Of a stretch of DNA of 15,132 bases, positions 1 to 7,936 are shown piece after piece. Origin of the DNA: Pinguiococcus pyrenoidosus. Taxonomy: Eukaryota > Sar > Pinguiophyceae > Pinguiochrysidales > Pinguiochrysidaceae. A program made the translations under genes and the position numbers. The notes under the pieces were generated by a model that did not search any database, was not told where the DNA came from, and saw only the letters and a program-made list of their open reading frames with translations. The stretch is taken from NCBI GenBank assembly GCA_019677205.1, contig JAAMXY010002583.1, positions 1 to 15,132 of the forward strand, read 5' to 3'. Numbering within the stretch: the first letter of the stretch is position 1; each line of letters begins with the position of its first letter.

Positions 1-211
1 CGTCAAAGGGCTCTCTGGCTCCACGTCTCACGCCCGCATGTACATAGCTCAACGCCCGGACTTGCTCCGAAACGGAGTTTCCAGGTCGCAGGGCACTTCG
101 CCTGCGAATGCGTCGCGAGGCCCTCGGCCCCGCAGAAAGCTTCGGCGGAAAAGGCTCTTGCTCGCGCGCGCGGAGCCGTCAGCTGAGCCCCTCGGCCGCG
201 CGTGGGCCACG

Positions 212-2428
212 ATGCGTGCGCTCCTCGCTCAGCTGCTGCTGTGGCTGTGCTATGCAGCGGCAAGCCGCTCTCAGGTGCGCCTCCGCCCGTCCGTCCTGTC
301 ACGCGGCGCCGCCGGCCTCCGTCCTAAACCCTCTGCGCCGCTGGCGCCCGCCCGCGGAAGAGCGCCGGTGCGGCCGCTAGGCTGGAGGAGCGTCGGGAGG
401 AGATGCTGCGCGACTTGGCCATGAAGGTATTGACGCGCAGAAGCTGGACCACTTCGGGCGCCGTGGAGCTTTCTCACGGGCGTTGTTGCCAGCGGCGTGG
501 AGGTCTCAACGAGATGGCTGCGTGGCTCTTGGCGTCCAGTCCGGAGTTGCAGCAAGGCGACACGACTCACCAGCAAGTGCTGGACGGCCTGATGTTCCTG
601 GCCACTGCGCAGAAAGGGCTCAAGGCCGTGGACGGCGCCAGTCATCAGCTGAGCAACGCGCTGGGCAAGTCCAATGCGCAGTCCTTCCGGGATCTTGAGG
701 CGAGCGTGAGGAATGCGCCCGCGTCCGAGGTCAACCTGAAGAAGGCGGCGAGGCTGCGGCGGAATGCGGAGCTTCTGCGGGAGGCCTTCAAGGTGCGGGC
801 CGCTTCTTGCTGGGATCTGCCTTGCTGCCCGATGCGCCTCCGCCTGGGCTGATGGGACGTGGCCCTGCCGTTTCTGCGTGCTAGGCGGCGGAGGTCATGG
901 ACGCCATGGAGCAGCTCAGCCCGAATTCCCGGCGCAAGCGCCTCAAGAAAGCAGGCCTGAGGGTCCTTGCTCCGTCCGCGGAGCCGCGAAGGAAGCTTCC
1001 GATCCCCAAGCTTGTGAGCTTGCAGGTGGCGGAGGATCCCGGCAAAGCGGACGGCAGCACTGGGGAGCTCGTCGTCGGCGTGGGGGAGCTGTGCAGTGGA
1101 GAGAAGCTGCTTACCGCGCTGCAGGAGGATCCTGTTCCGCTTCGCGTCCGCTCGGGGCGTCGTGGCCGATGGCGAGTTGCGCACGTGAACCCGGAGGCAT
1201 TCCTGCAGGCGCTGATTGCGTTCCGCGAGGTTTGGGCGACGGTCAAAGGGTATGCAATGGACGACACTGCGGAAAAGGTCTGTGCGACGGACGACGCGAC
1301 GGAAGCGGAGGCGACGGACACGGAGGGCAAGCCAAGGCGCGCTCTCCTGTGCGTTGGCCACTCCCTTGGGGGTGCCGTTGCCGCGCTGCTCGCGGCTTTT
1401 TTGGGGGAGCGGATGGTGCTGCAGGACGACACGGCCCGCACGCTCGTTGAGGACTTGCTGCGGCCACGGATGAAGGGCTCGGCATCGAAGAGAGCTGCGA
1501 TGGCCGGTGAATGGGCAGAAGAGCTGCTCGCGCCGCTTCAGGAGTACTTCGACCTGCTGAACTCTCGCAATCCATTTCGGGTTCGCGCAGTGACGTTCGG
1601 ATGCCCACCCATTGTATCATCGACGGTACACCCCTCTGAAAGCTGCCGCGTCCGAAAGTCGGATCGCCTAACGTCGACTTCGTGTAGGCTGGAGGGCAGC
1701 AGGGCATCGACGTCGTCACCTCGTTCGTGAATGGAGATGACATGCTGCCTCGATCGTCCCCCTCCAGTCTGTATAGGTTCAAGAAGCGGCTTCTGAGCGC
1801 CATGCCGAAGGGTATGCCTCTCCCCCGATCACGGGATGGCCATGCATCGCAGCAGCTAGACTGGGAAGGACTCAGCACCCGTCTCATCCTCGCGGCAGGT
1901 GAAGGGCTAGGCGCCAGGGTGGTGGCTTTGAGCTCTTGGGTGGGGTACGGGTTTGTGTCGGACGCGGCCAAGACGGCCAAGCACAATCTTGGCGAACTGG
2001 CCACTGGGAAGATCCGTCGGGCCCCGGCACAGGTGCGAGAAGCTTGCGGTGGAAAGTGGCCGGATGGGATCCGCTGACGAGAGCTATGCGCAGCCAACCA
2101 ACCGCCGCAAACCAACGCGAGCGCAAAAGCGCGAGGAAGGCCTGGAAGCCGGAGACACTTCCATGGTCACCATGGTTGTGCCCGGGCGGCTCGTGTTCAT
2201 CAAGCCCCGCCTTGCGAAGAATGGCGCCACGTTAAGCTTAGTGAAGGTGCGTTCCTCCGACGTCCCTGCATCATTTCGCAAGCTGTGTATCCTGCTAAGC
2301 GCAGGATCTCAAAGGCGGCCTCTGTGAAGCGAGATATCTTCTGGCAGCTCGACGACGTGTTTGCAAGCAAGAGCATGTGGCGACACCACAGATTAGCATC
2401 GTACATCAGGACGCTTGATCGAGTTTAG
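212..2428 (+). CDS. Class 3 lipase, diacylglycerol-lipase-like, with N-terminal signal peptide (7 exons, 598 aa)
   Basis: Probable serine lipase that releases fatty acids from acylglycerols at a membrane or in the secretory system. My exons are 212-274, 361-426, 493-792, 885-1625, 1688-2032, 2094-2246 and 2300-2428; every junction is phase 0 and the frame stays open to TAG. Residues 1-21 form a hydrophobic signal peptide or anchor (MRALLAQLLLWLCYAAASRS). The nucleophile elbow GHSLGG puts the Ser at 303, followed by VTFGCPP near 377-383. The acid is in NGDDMLPR (probably D408), and the base is probably H586 in SMWRHHRLASY. This S-D-H order and spacing is that of the lipase_3/DAG lipase family. 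About 65 charged residues are inserted after the elbow. Where the family has an RGT-like oxyanion strand, this protein reads roughly VGELCSG. The ATG at 212 has A at -3; an in-frame ATG at 38 would add 58 basic residues but has a weak context. The last intron is uncertain: donor 2247 with acceptor AAG at 2299 is chosen, but donor 2230 with CAG at 2303 also keeps frame. Substrate is inferred. Confidence 0.85.
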
Positions 2429-2578
2429 TGGAGGCGTCGAATGACTTCCCAATCGCAAGGCAGAGCAAGTCAAAGTACTTCTCGTTCACCCACGTAAATC
2501 CACCTTGGCCTGCCCAGGGTGACTCACATGCCTCCCGCATCTACGATGGCGTCGTCCTCGGCAACTTCTATCAGCGGC

Positions 2579-5275
2579 TCAGTCGTCCGAGTCGCCCTGA
2601 CGAAACTCCTTGTCCAGAGTGGAAGGGTCGGTCATGAGCTCCTGCAGGCGTTCGGCGAAGAGGCGCGCCTTCGCAACGTCCCCAGCCTTGAGTGACACGC
2701 TCACGTGGACATTCAGCACCGACGCGGTCGTAAGCTTGACGGCCGTGACGATCCTCGGCTTCACACAGATCCCCCCGAGCGTCACCACAACAGGTGACGG
2801 CATGCGTCCCGCACTCCAGTGAGGCGAGAGAACCATGTCGACATTCGAGCTGTTCCGATTGTGGGGCAGCGTCAAGACCGTCGCGGTGCCGAACGGGTTG
2901 GGCTCCACGCCCAGGGCGGGGATGCTCATCCCGATGCTTCCAAGGCTTGCCAAGAACTTGCTCAGTACCTCGCGGAGCGCAAAGGGACACGCTTGCAGCA
3001 GAAACTTCCGCACGCGGTGTCCGGCATACCCTTTCGTCTGCCCCTGCACCGCTTTGCTGACCTCCTTGGCGATGCCTTCCGTGGACTTCTCGTTCGCGGA
3101 CATCACCTTCGCGACGGTCATGCCCTTCCCGTGGCCGCGGCGCCGCAGGACAGTCGCCACGTCCACATCTCGTCTCGGATAGAACTTCCCATCCCACTCC
3201 ATCCCGTTCAGGTCCAGGAGGTCCGGGCTGCTCAGGGCAAGCGCCACGGCGCGCATCGCGATGTGTGTCACGGTGATCTCCATGTTCGGCGGGCTGCCAG
3301 GGGATTGCCCACTCAGGCCTTGCCGCGCCTCCTCGAGGAATCTCAGCACCCGCCGCAGATCCACGGAGAAGCCCACGTCAAGGGCGCCGCCGTCTTGCCC
3401 GTGAAGCCGCTCGTGGCAGCCCCACGGAGACACGGTCTGGGCGTCGGCGTCGGCGCCTCGTGCTTCGCCCAGGAAGCATCGCTTCAGGTAGTCCACCGCC
3501 AGCGCGATGCCGAGGAAGAACGCATAGCCGCGGAAAGGATGGTTCCTGCCGAGACCGTACCAGAGCAACACCGGCAAGAAGAGCATCAGCAGGTCCCTTG
3601 GCCGCGGCTGCGGCCGCTTGGCCGGAACCTTCCGGTGATCCGCCGATGCCTTCACCCCTGCAGAGTATCCCTCTCTAGCGCGAGGAGGCGGCCGGTCCTG
3701 CGGCGTTGACAGCGACCCCAGTGCGTCTCTGCTGCTGGGCTCGCCTTCCACTTCGTCGAAGGGCTTGTATCCGTTCATTCGCGGGACGACGTCGGCAAAC
3801 GTCTCATTCAAAATCGGCCGGGCGCAGAAGTCGAGATCGGACGTCTCACCAGGGAGGGCATGCTCGTCTCCGTACTCGTCCAAGTCTTTCTTGATTGCTG
3901 CGATGGCGAGCGGCTGATTCTCCGCAACGAGAGCGACCAGACTTCGAGGCACGGTGCCTTTGAGGTCGCTGTGGACGATGAAGGTCGCGTCGATGCCCGC
4001 GTTTCTCGGACGGGGTCGGATGATCCAGCCGCAGACGAGCGCAATGGCTCTCACCATGTTGGGCTTATCCGGGCAGAAATCCAGGCCCTTGCCTCCGTTG
4101 GGCGTGAATGCGAGGATCGCCAGCCATCCCTCCGGCGTCACGCGCCAGTGAATGAGATTGCACATGTCCCGCTGCGTTGTGGGCCACACCTGCCGGAATC
4201 GGAGGTAGTCCACGAACGTGTAAGGCGAGTAAACCTTCAGGCGTGTCCCGTAGTCCAGGTCAGGATCGTAGCGCCGTCGGCGTTCGAAGTCCAGGATGCA
4301 GCGGAAGAAGGCGAGCGGATGGTGGGGGATGAACGCATCCCCACGGACCATGATCCCCGTGCCAACCGCTTTCCGAGATCCCTTCACTCCCTTCTTCTGG
4401 AAGGAGAAGATCCACTCGGGGCTCTTGAACTCCTTCAGAAGATCGGCCATCTTCTGCAGTACCTCTTCTTCAAAAACCTTCGGGATGGCCGGTACATTCA
4501 TGTCCAGCTGCGTCGCTCCATCTTCGCCGCTGCACGCGTTGCGAGCTGCTCGAGCACTGAGGATTCTCGACGGAGTGGGGAGGTTGCTCGGCAGGGAAGA
4601 CTCTGCCGACAGGCTGGACCGGTCGTCATCGGTCAAGGCGCTCGACATGGACGTCGTACGGCTCTGGGACTCTTCTTCGAAGCCCTGCTCCGGAGAGATC
4701 TTGCTGGCCGCGGTCAAGATCTCGATCCACAGGCGCAGCTCTTCAAAGCTCGTCGCGGCGAGGTTCCATTTCTTCGAATGCTCCGGGTGGCTGATGACGA
4801 AGGGGAAAAACGCCTTCCCCGTGACATCATCGCGAAACAGCGGCGTGTCCGGCGTGCGGTTTACCGAGGAGATGGTGGCGCCGTAGAGCTGCAAGGTAGC
4901 CCGGGGCAGCGGGTCATCTGCGTTGATCCAGTACCGCAGGACGCCTCCGCGAAGCTCGAAAGTGCGTGGTCGCCAACCCTTGAAGACATCTCTCTGCTTG
5001 TACAGCACCCCGCGCTTGAAAAGGGGCTTCGGGGCGTCGCTCTCGGGTGGACTCCCGGTCGGAGAAGTGCGCAGGCCGGGCGGTGCTCCCCGAGCGCTGC
5101 CCTTTGCTTCCTCTGCCTCGGACTCCGCCCCGGGTGCGAAGTGCGAAGCCTCCCGTGCGTAGGCGGCGGCTGCCTCCGGCGTGGTCAAGGAGATCGGACT
5201 AGCTGCGTCTCCCATCGGAAGGGGCCCAGTCCGACGGGTGCCCTGCTTCGCCTCCCGAACCCCATTGATGCCCAT
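2579..5275 (-). CDS. PH-START protein with membrane hairpin and C-terminal E2/CAT-like acyltransferase-fold domain (898 aa)
   Basis: Single-exon gene, convergent with the lipase. Residues 1-85 are low-complexity. Residues 86-191 look like a PH domain (KRGVLYKQRDVFKGW start, closing Trp helix LRLWIEILTAA), expected to bind phosphoinositides. Residues 265-475 look like a START domain, with the lipid-cavity hallmarks ILDFERRRRYDPDLD, VWPTTQRD, TFIVHSDLKGTVP and a final amphipathic helix. Two hydrophobic stretches (561-576 and 581-597) could form a membrane hairpin. Residues 635-885 resemble the 2-oxoacid dehydrogenase E2/chloramphenicol acetyltransferase catalytic fold, especially the small stand-alone bacterial proteins of that family: ITVTHIAMRAVALAL, RRDVDVATVL, ANEKSTEGIAKEV, and a closing helix RLFAERLQELM. 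The HxxxDG active-site position reads LKAGDV, so the His is replaced by Leu862. Plant EDR2 proteins share PH and START but end in DUF1336, which I do not see. The ATG at 5275 is the first in frame; the frame stays open upstream to about 5432 without another ATG. A lipid transfer or scaffold role at membranes is inferred. Confidence 0.9.
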   Translation of the reverse strand: MGINGVREAKQGTRRTGPLPMGDAASPISLTTPEAAAAYAREASHFAPGAESEAEEAKGSARGAPPGLRTSPTGSPPESDAPKPLFKRGVLYKQRDVFKGWRPRTFELRGGVLRYWINADDPLPRATLQLYGATISSVNRTPDTPLFRDDVTGKAFFPFVISHPEHSKKWNLAATSFEELRLWIEILTAASKISPEQGFEEESQSRTTSMSSALTDDDRSSLSAESSLPSNLPTPSRILSARAARNACSGEDGATQLDMNVPAIPKVFEEEVLQKMADLLKEFKSPEWIFSFQKKGVKGSRKAVGTGIMVRGDAFIPHHPLAFFRCILDFERRRRYDPDLDYGTRLKVYSPYTFVDYLRFRQVWPTTQRDMCNLIHWRVTPEGWLAILAFTPNGGKGLDFCPDKPNMVRAIALVCGWIIRPRPRNAGIDATFIVHSDLKGTVPRSLVALVAENQPLAIAAIKKDLDEYGDEHALPGETSDLDFCARPILNETFADVVPRMNGYKPFDEVEGEPSSRDALGSLSTPQDRPPPRAREGYSAGVKASADHRKVPAKRPQPRPRDLLMLFLPVLLWYGLGRNHPFRGYAFFLGIALAVDYLKRCFLGEARGADADAQTVSPWGCHERLHGQDGGALDVGFSVDLRRVLRFLEEARQGLSGQSPGSPPNMEITVTHIAMRAVALALSSPDLLDLNGMEWDGKFYPRRDVDVATVLRRRGHGKGMTVAKVMSANEKSTEGIAKEVSKAVQGQTKGYAGHRVRKFLLQACPFALREVLSKFLASLGSIGMSIPALGVEPNPFGTATVLTLPHNRNSSNVDMVLSPHWSAGRMPSPVVVTLGGICVKPRIVTAVKLTTASVLNVHVSVSLKAGDVAKARLFAERLQELMTDPSTLDKEFRQGDSDD

Positions 5276-5470
5276 CTCACCTTGTCCTTGCCCCGCACCT
5301 TGAAGTGGCGCCTGAAGAGCACCGGGCTCAGAAGCGCCTCCCAGCTCAGGTCCGTTTCCCTTGCTTTCACTTCGCTCCGGCAGCTCCGTCGGCGGTCGAA
5401 ATGCTGGGTCGTAGCCTGTGTGTTTGTGTGTTTATGTGATTTGGGGGAGCACATCCAACGCGCAGATGGG

Positions 5471-5526
5471 TGTTGGGGTGTTAAGGTGTTAGGGTGTTAG
5501 GACGTTAGGGCGTTAGGGCCTCAGGG
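5471..5526. repeat. Degenerate octamer tandem array YGTTAGGG (7 units), telomere-like
   Basis: Seven consecutive 8-nt units can be read: tgttgggg, tgttaagg, tgttaggg, tgttagga, cgttaggg, cgttaggg, cctcaggg. The consensus contains TTAGGG, and 8-nt telomere repeats such as TTTTAGGG exist in some algae. It lies about 200 bp upstream of the PH-START start codon, so read on that gene's strand it is a CCCTAACR array in the promoter or 5' leader. It could be an interstitial telomere-like tract or a telo-box type promoter element. Confidence 0.8.
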
Positions 5527-5529
5527 TAT

Positions 5530-6430
5530 GCTCGGTGCGACAATTCACGACGGGATGGGCTTCTTACGTCGTATGATGTCCACATATTCCTGCATGGCGG
5601 CCTGCGGACTTATTCCTTTGCGGCTGTTCCAAGCCTTTCGGTGGTGGGGACCGCGACAGGCGCACTGTTAGGTTTCTGTTCACAGTGCCTGCCTTCTCTA
5701 TGCCTTGAGCTTGGCCGCACCTGCCACTTCAAGAACGCCTTGCGGTTTTCCTTTGCAGATGTCGATGGCGGCGGATCCGTGCAGTCCCCCTTGGTTGCTT
5801 GCTTGAAAATGCCGTACAGATTGAGCTTTTGCTGTACTTCCAGGGCTCTCTCCAGACTCTCCGAGTTTCTACAGATATGCAGCTTTGTCAGCCGTCGCGC
5901 TCAAAGGCCAGATTCCGCCTTGCGCGGAAGGCAGCTCACCTCATGTGTGCCCCCGCAGCCTCAAACTGCCTTTCCAGCAGGGATTTCGACATGTTCTCCG
6001 CCGCTCACGCTGTCGAGCTTGGTCGCACGCAGACGCTGAGGTCTCTGGCACTCCGCAGACTTCGTGGGAGGCGCTTGAGGAGGACAGAGCAGTGGCACGG
6101 GCGCCAAAAGGCGGTCCAACAACCACAGAATCCGTCAACCCGTCCAACAGAAGCCGATAGACGTTCCCCCAACCGCGGACCTGTCTCTGCTGTGCACGTC
6201 AGCAGCGGAACCCTCGAACACGAGGCGAGGCGCTCAGGCGGGCGCGTACCAGCCAGGAGTCGTTCTCGAGCTGCGCAGGCCACAAGATGGAAGGCAGTGA
6301 AGTGGACTAGGAGGGGGAGGCTTGGCAGTTCCTCCGAGGGCATCTTGGAGTGGAAGCCTGGGTCGTTGATTCTATTTTGGAAAATTGTAGAGGAGTTCGT
6401 AAAAAATGAATAGTCAGATCAACTTTTTAT
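5530..6430. other. Gene-poor stretch with no convincing coding region
   Basis: About 900 bases between the PH-START promoter and the 3' flank of the MAPEG gene. The plus strand has overlapping open frames at about 5641-6039 and 5799-6413, but they begin at GTG or TTG, have Ser/Arg-rich composition typical of chance frames in GC-rich DNA, and show no family motif. Several pyrimidine runs ending in AG (near 5678, 5759, 5873 and 5962) look like splice acceptors, but I could not pair them with donors into a sensible protein. The last 70 bases (about 6361-6430) are markedly AT-richer than the rest. An unrecognised noncoding RNA, UTR or decayed gene is possible. Confidence 0.4.
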
Positions 6431-6811
6431 TTGGAAAACGAAACGACAGGGGATGAGATGAAAACAAGACACGAAAAGATCAAGCAGAGGCGGAAGAGGC
6501 TCAAAGAGGCGGAAGACGGAAGGCGGAAGAGAACATGCCGTATGGCGTCATCCTCCCAAGAGAGGATCGAGCACGGCGCAACGGAGTCGGAGCCGCAGAG
6601 CAAGCGCAGCAGCACACACCTTCCAGAAAACGTTGCGCTTGGATGTCGGGAGCAAGCTTTGACGCTAGATCTTGATGCTCTCGCCACGAAGACAAAGGAG
6701 AAGGTTGCTTCTTCCGTACCACGCCTCGGGACACGGCGGACACGGCGGACACGGCTGCGAAGATAGCCATCACACTTCCCATGGATATGTATGGTATTCC
6801 CCATGCAAACA
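6431..6811. other. Purine-rich tract with a small basic open frame of doubtful reality
   Basis: From about 6440 to 6535 the plus strand is strongly purine-rich, with repeated aggcggaagag-type words. An ATG at 6458 opens a 102-codon frame to 6766 encoding a very Lys/Arg/Glu-rich peptide (KQRRKRLKEAEDGRRKR). The charge follows directly from the purine bias and the end of the frame is made by a 9-nt repeat, so this is more likely a chance frame in the 3' flank of the MAPEG gene than a real gene. Confidence 0.3.
6731..6757. repeat. 9-nt tandem repeat, 3 copies
   Basis: The unit acacggcgg occurs twice exactly (6731-6739, 6740-6748), followed by acacggctg (6749-6757). No function is evident; it lies in the noncoding 3' flank of the MAPEG gene. 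Confidence 0.85.
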
Positions 6812-6849
6812 CCTCCCTTTTCCCTTCTCTTCTCTTCCCTTCCCTTCTC
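6812..6849. repeat. Uninterrupted 38-nt polypyrimidine tract
   Basis: Thirty-eight consecutive C/T bases on the plus strand, built from cccttctctt-like words. Together with the purine-rich stretch 300 bases upstream on the same strand it could form a triplex (H-DNA) or, in RNA, a purine-pyrimidine duplex. On the MAPEG strand it is a polypurine tract in the probable 3' UTR. Confidence 0.7.
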
Positions 6850-6911
6850 ACTCCGAGGAATCCTCCAGGAAGCTTCAGCGACGCGGTGCATCAAGGCAGG
6901 CATTCGCAACA

Positions 6912-6925
6912 TGCCGTCTTCGGCA
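6912..6925 (-). other. Small perfect hairpin downstream of the MAPEG gene
   Basis: TGCCG and CGGCA form a 5-bp GC-rich stem around a 4-nt loop (AAGA on the minus strand). It lies about 40 nt past the stop codon of the minus-strand MAPEG gene, so it would be in the 3' UTR. Chance occurrence is possible. Confidence 0.4.
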
Positions 6926-6938
6926 CCTGCTGTGAGAG

Positions 6939-6964
6939 AAGGCGTTCTTGACGAGGAACGCTTT
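6939..6964 (-). other. Hairpin starting 2 nt after the MAPEG stop codon
   Basis: The arms aaggcgttc (6939-6947) and gaacgcttt (6956-6964) pair at 8 of 9 positions, with G-T (G-U in RNA) possible at the ninth, around an 8-nt loop. It begins almost at the stop codon of the minus-strand MAPEG gene. It may be a 3' UTR structure affecting mRNA ends or stability; this is inference. Confidence 0.45.
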
Positions 6965-6966
6965 CA

Positions 6967-7561
6967 TTAAAACATGAAAAGCTTCAAGAGAAGGGCAAAG
7001 GCGCAGAATATGACGGCCAGGAGGGAGAAGATCATGCCGAGCACGCGGCCTAACATAGAGCGACGAACACTCCAAAACGCACTGGCGTGCAGCCACCTTT
7101 CCACCACGATTTTGACACGAGCGTGAGGCCCTTTTTATTGTTGTTTGGAACGCGCCGCCGTAGCCTGGTAGCAGCCAGCTCGAGCAAAGTCCTCACCTGC
7201 CAGCGATGAACATGACCGCAAGGGACGCAGGAACGATGTCCCAGCCGCCGTCGTACGTGAGATCCACCAGCAGCAGCAGAGGCAGGAAGATGTGCGACGT
7301 CTCGCAGAAGTTGCCATGGCAGCGGATCCGGCGCTCCAGCAACTCATTCTCGCCATGGCCCATGCTCACCCCGGCAGCGCGTCGCACATTGATCACGCCA
7401 AAGGTCAAGGCGACCTGAAGTCCGGCTCAGCGCCCGGCTTTGCAACTCCGATTTCTGCAGCTTTCGCGCACCTGCATGAGTCCCAGCAGCGCTCCAGCCG
7501 CGCAGCTCACGCGGATGCTGCAAATGGCGCCCATTTGGTCGACTGCGCAGGTGGAATCCAT
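6967..7561 (-). CDS. MAPEG-family membrane protein (3 exons, 145 aa)
   Basis: Reconstructed by splicing on the minus strand: 7561-7472, 7414-7197, 7096-6967, ending in TAA. Junctions are CAG|gtgcgc...cttcag|GTC (phase 0) and CAG|gtgagg...gaaag|GTG (phase 2). The product of 145 aa is the usual MAPEG length (about 130-150). Transmembrane segments are near residues 11-38, 71-84, 91-103 and 120-143. The family signature is clear: a charged loop GHGENELLERRIRCHGNF (about 49-66), then E68 and a Leu-rich helix, then AGRWLHASAF. MAPEG proteins are membrane glutathione transferases/peroxidases or leukotriene-pathway proteins; the HGNF-E form is closest in feel to bacterial-type MAPEG members. Substrate cannot be told. 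The ATG at 7561 has A at -3; an in-frame ATG at 7753 with a poor context would add 64 residues. It shares a divergent upstream region with the plus-strand gene at 7937. Confidence 0.87.
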
Positions 7562-7936
7562 CGTGGCGCGAAGATATGCTGCGGATCTGCGACACCTGCC
7601 GCGAACGCCGGCGCGCCCGGGACATGCGGGCGTAGGGCTCCAAACTTTCTGAAGATGCCTCCAGATGCTTCCTACAGCTTCTCGAATGTCGAAGCGGAAG
7701 CTGTAGGCTGCGGGGGGAGCAAAGCCCGAATTCCCTTCTTTCGTCGCGTGCATCAGCTGAGAGGTCGCTCCGTCACACGGCGTCGTTCATTCGCGCGTCC
7801 CTCCGTCCCACCGGCTTTGGGCCGCATCCCTTCCAGGATTCCAGGATCTGTTCTTCGAGGGACAGCGCCACCGATTTGAAACGCCGCGCGCGAACGTCGG
7901 CAGAAGCTGGCGATCTGCGTCGCTCGGCACTAGGAC
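7562..7936. promoter_or_regulatory. Divergent intergenic region between MAPEG and coiled-coil genes
   Basis: A stretch of 375 bases lies between two start codons pointing outward, so it should hold both promoters. No TATA box is obvious. It contains the perfect hairpin at 7671-7707 and a short direct repeat (ccaggatt/ccaggatc near 7832-7848). An in-frame TAG two codons before the ATG at 7937 closes the plus-strand frame upstream. Confidence 0.5.
7671..7707. repeat. Perfect 11-bp inverted repeat with 15-nt loop
   Basis: cctacagcttc (7671-7681) and gaagctgtagg (7697-7707) are exact reverse complements. The loop itself holds the half-palindrome tcga twice. The hairpin sits 110-146 nt upstream of the chosen MAPEG start, in its probable 5' leader or promoter. 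It could be an RNA structure controlling translation or a dimeric factor site. Confidence 0.75.

Noticed and set aside
427-440. A 14-nt gtattgacgcgcag intron in the lipase gene
   Set aside because: Far too short for splicing; extending to the acceptor at 492 gives a 66-nt intron in the correct phase.
1243-2115. 290-codon minus-strand frame opposite the lipase
   Set aside because: Spans lipase exons and introns alike and has no family signature, while the lipase triad is clear on the other strand.
2819-3709. 296-codon plus-strand open frame opposite the E2-like domain
   Set aside because: Antisense shadow of the same coding region, no recognisable domain.
3860-5500. 546-codon plus-strand open frame opposite the PH-START gene
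   Set aside because: It is antisense to clear PH and START domains, has the Arg/Ala composition of a GC-rich shadow frame, and shows no motif.
6458-6766. 102-aa basic protein
   Set aside because: Charge pattern is explained by purine bias and a 9-nt tandem repeat; no homology recognised.
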